Positions 53,175 through 60,855 of a stretch of 64,000 nt of DNA are shown piece by piece. This DNA comes from an uncultured Campylobacter sp. (GTDB lineage Bacteria > Campylobacterota > Campylobacteria > Campylobacterales > Campylobacteraceae): NCBI RefSeq assembly GCF_937981295.1, contig NZ_CALJPC010000088.1:11675-75674 (forward strand), read 5' to 3'. Numbering within the stretch: the first letter of the stretch is position 1; every line of letters starts with the position of its first letter. The translations under genes and the position numbers were made by a program. The notes beneath the pieces were generated by a model. It searched no databases, had not been told where the DNA came from, and worked only from the letters and a program-made list of their open reading frames with translations.

Positions 53175-53542
53175 CTGAATTCCATCTTTAAATTTGCCGC
53201 TAGAACTTCTGCGAATTGGCTAAATTCTGGCAGATCGAGTTTGCCGTTTCGCATCTTTTTTCCCCAGACGGACTCCGGGAAAAAGCTGTCGTTTTTAAAG
53301 CGCGCTTGGACGTGAAAATGCACGCGCGGCACGTAGTTTGCGAAGCTTGCGATGTTGATCTTATCAGGCGCGTAAAACTCCCGCAGGCTCTTTTCGCACT
53401 GAAGCACGGCGCGCCACAGATGCGCCAGCGTCGCCTCGTCGCAGTCGCTAAGCTCTTTAAATTTTGCCTTCGTAAAGACCTTCACCCACGGCACTTCATG
53501 CTCCTCACGCTCCACGTAAATCATCTCGTCTTCGTAAATCAT
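53171..53542 (-). CDS. HIT-family protein (variant triad)
   Basis: 123 residues from ATG 53542, preceded by AAGGAGAAGCG; the in-frame codon at 53581 is less likely. The HIT motif reads VPRVHFHVQARF, so two His remain and the third position is Gln, as in some bacterial HIT branches. Probably a nucleotide hydrolase or transferase. Translationally coupled (ATGA) to the Cache gene. Confidence 0.8.
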   Translation of the reverse strand: MIYEDEMIYVEREEHEVPWVKVFTKAKFKELSDCDEATLAHLWRAVLQCEKSLREFYAPDKINIASFANYVPRVHFHVQARFKNDSFFPESVWGKKMRNGKLDLPEFSQFAEVLAANLKMEFR

Positions 53543-53675
53543 CGCTTCTCCTTGAAAATGGAATTTTAATGCAAAGCCCATTAAAGCTCGGTAAATTCCT
53601 CTTACATAAATAATATACTAAAATACATTAATTAAATATATCTATAAAATCTCGATATATTCGTGATTTTTATGC

Positions 53676-53681
53676 TATAAT
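53676..53681 (+). promoter_or_regulatory. extended -10 for the MFS gene at 53705
   Basis: TATGCTATAATTC: TG-N-TATAAT 23 bases before ATG 53705, in an AT-rich leader that lacks GC-rich text. Confidence 0.65.
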
Positions 53682-53704
53682 TCTATTTTTTAAAAGGAAT
53701 ATAT

Positions 53705-54913
53705 ATGAAATCAGTTTGGACAATGATCCTATGCGCCGCGGCGATTTTGATGATTACGATGGGCATTCGTATGTCATTAGGTCTTTTCGTACAGCCCATA
53801 ATGCAAGCAAATTCCCTATCCATCGCACAAGTAAGCTTTGCGATGGCAACTACGCAGCTGGTATGGGGCTTTTCGCAACCGCTTAGCGGGATACTTGCAG
53901 ACAAGCTCGGTGCCTACGTCGTGCTGTTTTGGGGCAGCGTGCTTTTGGCGATTAGTTGCACTCTTGTGCCGTTATTTAGTAGTGAAAGCGCGCTTGTATT
54001 AACGATGGGTTTTGGGCTTGCATTGGGGCTTGGCGCGGGTAGTTTTCCGATTCTAATGAGCCTAATGGCAAAGCGCCTGCCATTTTCTATCCGCTCGGTT
54101 GCTAGCGGAGTATTAAATGCAGGCGGCTCGTTCGGGCAGTTTTTATTTGCACCGATGATAGGGTTTTGTATCGCAACGCCTGCTTTGGGATACGGTGGCG
54201 CATTTTTTACGCTCGCAGGGCTAAGTCTGTTAATTCTGCCTCTTGCGAGACTTTTAGCAGGCAGTAAAATTCTACTTGGCGAGCAAACCAGCCTGCATGA
54301 AGAAGATAAGCGCAGCTTAGGCGAAGTTCTGCGTTTGGCACTGCGCGATAAAAGCTATATTTTGATAAATTTAAGCTTTGCTACGTGCGGTTTTCACGTA
54401 GCATTTTTAGTGACGCACCTGCCTAGCGAAGTAGCACTAAGCGGGCATGGCGCGCAGGTAGCGTCCTTTTCGCTCGCACTGATTGGTATCGCTAACATCG
54501 TAGGCAGCTTATTCGTAGGTTGGTGTGTTTCCAAAGTGCGCTGTAAAGCCATTTTATTTTGCATATATGCCCTGCGTATCGCTCTTATTGGTGCTTATGT
54601 GCTCTCGCCAAAAGATAGCCTTACGTTTTATATCTTCAGCGTGGGATTAGGATTTACCTGGCTAGCGACCGTACCGCCTACTGCAGCTGCCGTAGGTAAG
54701 CTATTAGGGACGCGATATTTAGCAAGCCTATTTGGATTTACGATGCTTTCGCATCAAATCGGCGGATTTTTTGGCGCATATATCGGAGGTCTTGCGGTGC
54801 GAGCATACGGCGCGTATGATTATATGTGGTATTTGGATATGACGCTAGCGGCTATTGCGGCTCTGCTAAGCCTGCCTGTGCGTGAAGCTAAGATGAAGCA
54901 CGTGAAATTTTAA
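53705..54913 (+). CDS. MFS transporter, CynX/OFA-like
   Basis: 402 residues, 12 TM helices. IRMSLGLFVQPIMQANSLS and WGFSQPLSGILADKLGAY are typical of the monocarboxylate/oxalate-type or YfcJ-like MFS branches. AAAAGGAATATAT precedes ATG 53705. The leader is AT-rich. No neighbour hints at the substrate. Confidence 0.85.
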   Translation: MKSVWTMILCAAAILMITMGIRMSLGLFVQPIMQANSLSIAQVSFAMATTQLVWGFSQPLSGILADKLGAYVVLFWGSVLLAISCTLVPLFSSESALVLTMGFGLALGLGAGSFPILMSLMAKRLPFSIRSVASGVLNAGGSFGQFLFAPMIGFCIATPALGYGGAFFTLAGLSLLILPLARLLAGSKILLGEQTSLHEEDKRSLGEVLRLALRDKSYILINLSFATCGFHVAFLVTHLPSEVALSGHGAQVASFSLALIGIANIVGSLFVGWCVSKVRCKAILFCIYALRIALIGAYVLSPKDSLTFYIFSVGLGFTWLATVPPTAAAVGKLLGTRYLASLFGFTMLSHQIGGFFGAYIGGLAVRAYGAYDYMWYLDMTLAAIAALLSLPVREAKMKHVKF

Positions 54914-55142
54914 AAATTTTATGGGATTTTGAAATTTACGGACGGAATTTTTGCGAAATTTTGCAAGCTAAATTACGACGAAATTTTGAAATTCTTAAAA
55001 TTTTAAAATTTATCGGATTTTATGTTTCGCACGATGAAATTTCACTTTAGCTTTAAAATTCCGCTGTGATAAAATACAAAATCCGCTTATGTTTTCAAAT
55101 TTAGCCGGGGAGAGATTTTAAATTTTATAGAATTTTGAAATT

Positions 55143-55751
55143 TTAAAATTTCGGCTCGTGCAGCATTTTAAAGGCCGGCGCGAGAGCATCTGCAAAGCCT
55201 TTAAAATTTTCAAATTCCTCCGCGCTAAGCTCTGCACTAAACTCCGCTCCCGCATCGCCGAAGCTCGCTTCATAAACAAAACTTGATTTTTTAAAAAAAT
55301 GTTCAAATTTAGCCACCGCTGCAAACGGCACGAAAAATATGCACTTCTTACGCAGCACGAATTCCACTAGCTCTGCGGCGTCCGCAGCGGCGTCTATCGC
55401 GGCATTTGCACTACTAGCGTATGCCCGCACGAGCCCGCCGGTGCCTAGCTTGATGCCGCCGAAGTAGCGCACCACGAGCACTGCGGCATTAATTAGCTCG
55501 GCGCCGCGAAGCGCGTTTAGGCACGGCGCGCCCGCGGTCGATTTGGGCTCGCCGTCGTCGCTTGAGTTTTCTACGATCTGCCCGGGCTCATTCAGCGCGC
55601 GATACGCCCAGACGATATGGCGCGCCTTTGGGTGTTGCTGTCGCAGCCTCGCACGCAGCGCCTCAAAGCTCGCTAGCGGCGCTAGATAGGCGATGAAGCT
55701 TGATTTTTTGATCTCCTGTGCGGCGCTGATCTCTTTTTCAATCGTTTTCAA
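55143..55751 (-). CDS. YigZ/IMPACT-family protein
   Basis: 202 residues. SSFIAYLAPLASF, KARHIVWAYR, SSDDGEPKSTAGAPCLNAL and VVRYFGGIKLGTGGLVRAY are the UPF0029 signature. The C-terminal half fits the ferredoxin-like second domain. Bacterial members are poorly defined; eukaryotic IMPACT regulates Gcn2. Divergent from galU, sharing a 70-bp promoter region. Confidence 0.92.
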   Translation of the reverse strand: MKTIEKEISAAQEIKKSSFIAYLAPLASFEALRARLRQQHPKARHIVWAYRALNEPGQIVENSSDDGEPKSTAGAPCLNALRGAELINAAVLVVRYFGGIKLGTGGLVRAYASSANAAIDAAADAAELVEFVLRKKCIFFVPFAAVAKFEHFFKKSSFVYEASFGDAGAEFSAELSAEEFENFKGFADALAPAFKMLHEPKF

Positions 55752-55785
55752 GGCTTTCCTTTGCGGAATTTTATCTTTTTTGCAT

Positions 55786-55791
55786 TATAAT
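55786..55791 (+). promoter_or_regulatory. -10 element of galU
   Basis: GCATTATAATAAAAG, 30 bases before ATG 55822. Confidence 0.55.
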
Positions 55792-55821
55792 AAAAGTTCA
55801 AAAAAAGATCAAAGGAGCTTT

Positions 55822-56658
55822 ATGATCCAGACCTGTTTATTTCCCGCGGCGGGCTACGGCACGCGCTTTTTGCCCGCGACCAAATCGCTACCAAAAGAGA
55901 TGCTTCCGATACTTACCAAGCCGCTCATTCACTACGGCGTGGACGAGGCGCTGGAAGCGGGTATGGATAATATGGCGTTCGTCACGGGTCGCGGCAAGCG
56001 CGCGCTGGAGGATTATTTCGACCGCAGTTACGAGCTGGAGGATCAAATTTCAGGCAGCAGTAAAGAGTATCTACTCGACGAGATCAGGACGCTTATGAAG
56101 CGCTGCACCTTCTCTTTCACGCGCCAAGAGCAGATGAAGGGGCTCGGCAACGCGATTTATACGGGTAAAATTTTAATCCGCGACGAGCCTTTCGGCGTGG
56201 TGCTAGCAGATGATCTGTGCGTGAACGAAAACGGCGAGGGCGTGCTTGCGCAGATGGTTAAAATTTACGAAAAATACCGCTGCAGCGTCGTTGCAGTGAT
56301 GGAGGTGCCGCCGCAGGACGTAAACAAATACGGCATCATCGCCGGCAAAAGCATCAGCGACGATCTAATAATGGTCTCGGATATGATCGAAAAACCTGAA
56401 CCTAGCGAGGCTCCGTCAAGCTTAGCCATCATCGGGCGCTACATCCTAACGCCCAATATTTTCGATCTCATCGAGCAGACGGCGCCCGGTAAAAACGGCG
56501 AGGTGCAGATCACCGACGCGCTTTTGAAACAGGCTCAAAACGGCGTGGTGATCGCATATAAATTTAAAGGCACTCGCTTCGACTGCGGCTCGGTGAAAGG
56601 CTACGTGGACGCGATCAAATATTTCTACGAGCGAGAATTCGGCGATGGTAAAAAATGA
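55822..56658 (+). CDS. galU: UTP-glucose-1-phosphate uridylyltransferase
   Basis: 278 residues from ATG 55822 (AAAGGAGC upstream). Nucleotide loop FPAAGYGTRFLPATKSLPKEML, KPLIHYGVDEAL, VVLADD and GEVQITDAL match GalU. It makes UDP-glucose for surface glycans. Overlaps pgi by 14 bp, giving a two-gene sugar-phosphate unit. Confidence 0.96.
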   Translation: MIQTCLFPAAGYGTRFLPATKSLPKEMLPILTKPLIHYGVDEALEAGMDNMAFVTGRGKRALEDYFDRSYELEDQISGSSKEYLLDEIRTLMKRCTFSFTRQEQMKGLGNAIYTGKILIRDEPFGVVLADDLCVNENGEGVLAQMVKIYEKYRCSVVAVMEVPPQDVNKYGIIAGKSISDDLIMVSDMIEKPEPSEAPSSLAIIGRYILTPNIFDLIEQTAPGKNGEVQITDALLKQAQNGVVIAYKFKGTRFDCGSVKGYVDAIKYFYEREFGDGKK

Positions 56659-57907
56659 GCTGTTTTTCCCGCCGGCAAAAGAGGGTGCGCTAGAAGAGGT
56701 AGCGGCAAAGATCCGCGCCGAATACGAAAGCGGCGAGATAGGCTACTACCGCCTGCCGCAGCAAGGCGCGGGCGTAATAGCGCAGGCGAAGGAATTTTTT
56801 AGCGCGCGAAGCTACGACGGGGTCGTGCTTTTAGGCATCGGCGGCTCCAGCGTGGGCGTGCGAGCGCTTTATGAGATGCTGCGTCCGCGCGTAAGAAAGA
56901 ATTTGCGCTTTGAAATTTTAGACAATCTCGACGGGCACAGTGTAAACCGCGCGCTTGAAGGGTTAAATTTTGCTCGCACGATTTTCATAGTATCCTCTAA
57001 ATCGGGCGGCACGATTGAAACGATCTCGCTTTTTAAGGTCGTTTTGCAGCGTTTTGGAATTTCAAATTTAAAGACGCTAGCAAAAAATTTCATCTTTATC
57101 ACCGATGCGGGCTCGCCGCTTGATATCTTCGCGCGTGAGCACGGCGCCTGCGTGATAAATATGCCTGCTAACGTAGGCGGTCGTTTTAGCGTGTTAAGTG
57201 CAGTAGGGCTAGTGCCCGCAGTTGGGTTAGGTCTTGATGCAAGCGCGATGTTGCGCGGGGCTGCCGCCGCAAAAGAACGGTATCTGGATGAAATTTTAGC
57301 AGGCGATCCCGCTAAAATCGCGGAGAATAAAATTCTGCGAAAAGCCCATCACTACGCCACGCACAAAAGTGCGAAAATCAATGTCCTTTTTAGCTACGGC
57401 GACGCGCTGCGCGCATTGGGCGAGTGGTACGTACAGCTCTGGGCGGAGAGCCTAGGTAAAAAGATCGGCTTTAGCCGCGAGGGGCTTACTCCTGTAGGGC
57501 TTGTAGGCTCGCGCGATCAGCACAGCTTCCTTCAGCTCATAATGGACGGCGTAAAGGATAAGACCGTGACTTTCTTAAAGCTCACGGACAACGGCACTAC
57601 GGACGCGGTACCTGGTATCAGTCTGCAAGGTCTTGAGGGCTGCGACTTCGTAAACGGCATGCGACTAGATGAGGTACTAAATCTTCAGTGCGATGCTACG
57701 CTGCAAGCTGTGCTAAATGAGGGTATCAGCGTCGATCTAATCGAGGTTTCGCAGCTTTGTGAGCAGAGCGTGGGCGAGCTATTTTACTACTTCGAGCTGC
57801 TAACCAGCGCTACCGGAGCAATACTAGGCGTCAGCACTTACGATCAGCCCGGCGTCGAGGTAGGCAAGAGAATTTTAAAATCGCTAGTTTTGAAATCGCG
57901 GGATTAG
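56645..57907 (+). CDS. pgi: glucose-6-phosphate isomerase
   Basis: Interconverts glucose-6-phosphate and fructose-6-phosphate. 420 residues, the short form usual in Campylobacter. GIGGSSVGVRAL, SKSGGTIET near 120, NVGGRFSVLSAVG, LWAESLGKK and GSRDQHSFLQL are visible, with the catalytic Lys in the C-terminal STYDQPGVEVGKR. Downstream of galU and translationally overlapping. Confidence 0.96.
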   Translation: MVKNELFFPPAKEGALEEVAAKIRAEYESGEIGYYRLPQQGAGVIAQAKEFFSARSYDGVVLLGIGGSSVGVRALYEMLRPRVRKNLRFEILDNLDGHSVNRALEGLNFARTIFIVSSKSGGTIETISLFKVVLQRFGISNLKTLAKNFIFITDAGSPLDIFAREHGACVINMPANVGGRFSVLSAVGLVPAVGLGLDASAMLRGAAAAKERYLDEILAGDPAKIAENKILRKAHHYATHKSAKINVLFSYGDALRALGEWYVQLWAESLGKKIGFSREGLTPVGLVGSRDQHSFLQLIMDGVKDKTVTFLKLTDNGTTDAVPGISLQGLEGCDFVNGMRLDEVLNLQCDATLQAVLNEGISVDLIEVSQLCEQSVGELFYYFELLTSATGAILGVSTYDQPGVEVGKRILKSLVLKSRD

Positions 57908-58141
57908 AATTTGCGGCGCTAGCTAGACGGAATTTCGTCGGGTCAAATTTTACTAAAGCCAGGCTCTACTCGCGCTCCATTTTTACTTAGGCTAAATTTT
58001 AGAATTTTAAAATTTACGTCGCGGAATTTTGATTTTTTGCTACGAGCATTTGAAATTTAGTTGCGAATTTCACGGCAGAATTCCAAGATTGCACCGCGAG
58101 GCGTAAAAATTTTGCGACTTGCAAGCGCACAGGGAGATGAA

Positions 58142-58534
58142 ATGAAAATCAAAGGGATCGATCACTTCGTCCTAGTTACGGAGGATCTGCAAAAATGCGT
58201 GCAATTTTACGAAGGAATTTTGGGCTTAGAGCATGTTTGCGAGGGCGGCAAACACAGCCTGCGCTTCGGCTCCTCAAAGATCAATATTCACACTCGTGCG
58301 GGCGAGTTTGCGCCGTTTGCAGCGCGTCCTAGCGCAGGCTCGGCGGACTTTTGCCTCATCTGCGAGGGGCAAAGCGCGCAGCAGCTCAAAACGGAGCTTG
58401 AAAGCAAAGGGGCGCAAATAGAGCTTGGCGTCGTGCCTCGCACAGGCGCGCGTGGAGCTATGCAAAGTATCTATCTGCGCGATCCTGACGGCAATCTCGT
58501 AGAGCTCGGCGCATATGAAAGCGGCAATGATTAG
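58142..58534 (+). CDS. VOC-family (glyoxalase/dioxygenase fold) protein
   Basis: 130 residues from ATG 58142, which has CAGGGAGATGAA upstream. IKGIDHFVLVTEDLQKCVQFYE starts the first betaalphabetabetabeta unit, and IYLRDPDGNLVELGAYE ends the second. The potential metal ligands His (in IDHF) and Glu (in VELG) are kept. Related to fosfomycin or glyoxalase-like proteins; substrate unknown. Confidence 0.88.
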   Translation: MKIKGIDHFVLVTEDLQKCVQFYEGILGLEHVCEGGKHSLRFGSSKINIHTRAGEFAPFAARPSAGSADFCLICEGQSAQQLKTELESKGAQIELGVVPRTGARGAMQSIYLRDPDGNLVELGAYESGND

Positions 58535-58570
58535 AGCGTAAATTTTAAAGGCAAAATTTCAAGCGGAGCA

Positions 58571-59284
58571 TTAGAATTTAAATTTTCTAAATTTTACCTT
58601 TTTGCTAAATACCGACAAGGTGCGTGGGACGGTATCTAAATCTATATGCGTTTTGCGCATAAAATACTCTCTTAATTCCAGATACTCTTTTTCGCTATAA
58701 ATCAAAACATTTATAATTCTAAGATCGCCCGTTTCGCCGTATATCACAAGTCGGTCATAGACGCCTAAGCATCTGAAACTGCCATTTTTAAGATGCATCA
58801 ATATACCCGCTCCGAATAGGCTAATTGCTATCATCGAAATTAGCGCGATCATCGCATGCATTCCGCGCATAACGTATGCGCCCAAAGGCCAAAGCGACAA
58901 AAATAGCATTTCAGGTATGCTTATCCTCTGCTGCCGGTCCCAGCGCGGATCAAAACTGACCGCAACGGCGCCGATTTGTTCAAGCTTCAAAGATTTATAA
59001 GCTTTATCTTCTTTGTAATATTTGATATCCGAATCGTTAAATACGAAATAGACGCCCTTTTGTTGCTTTTGCCTGGTAAAAAATATTACCAAAGCGAAAG
59101 GGAGTAGTCTAAAATTTTTGGGCTCAATGGGGTTTACTACGGTAACGACCGAGATGAAGAATAAGCATCCTATAAGCGTAGCAATCGTGGAATATTTCAT
59201 ATAGTCGTAAAAAGCATAGTCTTTTATTATTATCGGATTTTTGTCGTAATCTCTAAACTCAACCTCTTTGTTTCTTGTATCCAT
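58571..59284 (-). CDS. membrane protein, family X paralog 1 (no repeat tail)
   Basis: 237 residues. Starts MDTRNKEVEFRDYDKNPIII, then two TM helices, a cytoplasmic beta-rich segment (FNDSDIKYYKEDKAYKSL), and two more TM helices. It ends in KKVKFRKFKF. The body matches the partial gene at 63020 (for example FRLLP, IGAxxxSFD, YLxLRxYFM), but it lacks that protein's Asn-rich tail. PH-like membrane proteins have this layout, but no family is firmly recognised. Confidence 0.75.
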   Translation of the reverse strand: MDTRNKEVEFRDYDKNPIIIKDYAFYDYMKYSTIATLIGCLFFISVVTVVNPIEPKNFRLLPFALVIFFTRQKQQKGVYFVFNDSDIKYYKEDKAYKSLKLEQIGAVAVSFDPRWDRQQRISIPEMLFLSLWPLGAYVMRGMHAMIALISMIAISLFGAGILMHLKNGSFRCLGVYDRLVIYGETGDLRIINVLIYSEKEYLELREYFMRKTHIDLDTVPRTLSVFSKKVKFRKFKF

Positions 59285-59295
59285 AACCGCTCGCT

Positions 59296-60366
59296 TTAGC
59301 TAAGATAATATTTTTCTATTTTATCAATATCGATATGTTTTCTAATTAAAAACCATTCTTTTATCTCGTTTAGCCTTTCCGCATCATATACGCAAACTAA
59401 ATAATTTTTTGCCGATAAAATAGAGCTTAAATAATAAGTATTTTCCTGCTCATAGTACGGATAATCTACTACGATTGCAGAAAAGAATGAAAAATTCTTA
59501 AAATTGCCTACAATTAAAAAGTGAAAAAATATTTTCAAAAAGATTGCAGAAAGTATTGAAAAAATAAAGAATAATAAAATTTGCGATGATAAAAACGATA
59601 GTGCTGCAATAGAAAAAATTATAATAATATTATAAATGAAGCGGCGAATTTTATCATCGTTGCAATATCCCCAAAATGGTCTGCCTATCACATCATTTAA
59701 ATGAAGATTGTTGGTCCTTCTCTCAAGCTCGCCGTTGTTATAGAAATCTATAGAATTATTCATAAAGTAGATTTTGCAATTATTGTTGCTAACGCAGCTG
59801 CTATAAATAAGTCTCAATACTATCGCTATAAAAATTCCAAATATAACGCTAGAGCCTATTTCCATCATCGATATATGGTGTTTTGAAAAAATTAAATCCC
59901 ATATACTTAGGATATATCCACCTAAAATCATAGGCGCGTATAAAAATGTAATTGTAGATATTAGCAGCCTCTCATAATTTTTTACTATTATTGGATATTT
60001 GTCGTAATCCCTGGCTTTGGGGCTCTGCTGCAAAGAGCCGCTATCATCCGAGATAAAATTTTGCGGCTCTGCGTTGTTATCACAGGCAGAATTCTGATCC
60101 GCTTCGGCTTCTAAATTTAAAGCATCAGTAGCGGAATTCGGTGCTTTGGAATTCGGAGGTTCAGAATTCAGGATTTCAAAATTCGAGGCTTCGAAATTCA
60201 AGGTTCTAGAATTCGAAACTTCAAAATTAAAGGCTTCGGAATTCTGGATTTCAGAATTCGGGACTTTAAAATTTTCGCCGTTAGAATTTTGTTCCAAACC
60301 TCGCTTCGGCTCTTGATGTCGCTTTTGTAGTGGCTTTTTTAATTCATCTAGCCTGCTTTGATCCAT
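59296..60366 (-). CDS. membrane protein, family X paralog 2 with pentapeptide tail
   Basis: 356 residues. Residues 1-28 are basic (MDQSRLDELKKPLQKR). Residues ~30-90 are repeats of x-N-(S/F)-E-x, then DDSGSLQQSPKARDYDK leads into a membrane body with four TM helices. That body shares only the RDYDK-PIIV start and general layout with paralog 1. The tail is encoded by an exact 15-bp array. It lies 11 bp upstream of paralog 1 on the same strand. Confidence 0.75.
   Translation of the reverse strand: MDQSRLDELKKPLQKRHQEPKRGLEQNSNGENFKVPNSEIQNSEAFNFEVSNSRTLNFEASNFEILNSEPPNSKAPNSATDALNLEAEADQNSACDNNAEPQNFISDDSGSLQQSPKARDYDKYPIIVKNYERLLISTITFLYAPMILGGYILSIWDLIFSKHHISMMEIGSSVIFGIFIAIVLRLIYSSCVSNNNCKIYFMNNSIDFYNNGELERRTNNLHLNDVIGRPFWGYCNDDKIRRFIYNIIIIFSIAALSFLSSQILLFFIFSILSAIFLKIFFHFLIVGNFKNFSFFSAIVVDYPYYEQENTYYLSSILSAKNYLVCVYDAERLNEIKEWFLIRKHIDIDKIEKYYLS
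60134..60289. repeat. 15-bp-period RAATTY array in paralog 2
   Basis: Hexamers start at 60134, 60149, 60164, 60179, 60194, 60209, 60224, 60239, 60254, 60269 and 60284, an exact 15-bp step over 11 units. Ten match RAATTY; the one at 60224 is AAATTA. The bases between hexamers vary while the hexamers are held. Confidence 0.9.
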
Positions 60367-60855
60367 TTGCCGCCTTTAATTTGATGGACGCGCCATTTTA
60401 TAGCGCCGCCACTTAAAGCTCATTAAATTTTACCGCGCGTCCGTCGCGCGCAGGCAAGCCCGACGAACCGAAACGATGCCGACGGATCAGGCGCCGCGAA
60501 ACCGCCTTTTTGTACAAAGCTTTAAACTGATCTGCGGGCCAAATTTCATCTCAAATCGCACAACCGCCTTCTGTGCCGGCGCTTGTCGCGTGAGATCACG
60601 CCCGAATAAGTATCATATCCGCCGCGGGCCGCACCGAGGCTTCAACGCCGTGCGGAAAAAAAGGCTCGGACGACAAAAGCCGCGCCTAGCCGTACAAATT
60701 TAGCGCGAGCTCGGCTGCTCAAGGCACTTGCAAATTTCATCTATACTTTAGCGTCTGTTTGCAAGCTCGCACAGTTCTTGCGCAGTGCGCCGAAATGGGG
60801 TGTCGCCCAATCCGATACAAAATCTAAAACGCGCCAAATCCGGACGATCTAGGCC
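60367..60855. other. 489 bp spacer, no convincing gene
   Basis: A 75-codon plus-strand frame at 60476 has no ribosome binding site and no recognisable motif. It is less RAATTY-rich than most spacers. It separates the TonB receptor end from paralog 2 and must contain that gene's promoter. Confidence 0.5.

Noticed and set aside
60134..60289. Regular 15-bp repeats as a CRISPR array
   Set aside because: The units are far too short, the constant part is only six bases, the array is in frame inside an ORF, and no cas gene is present.
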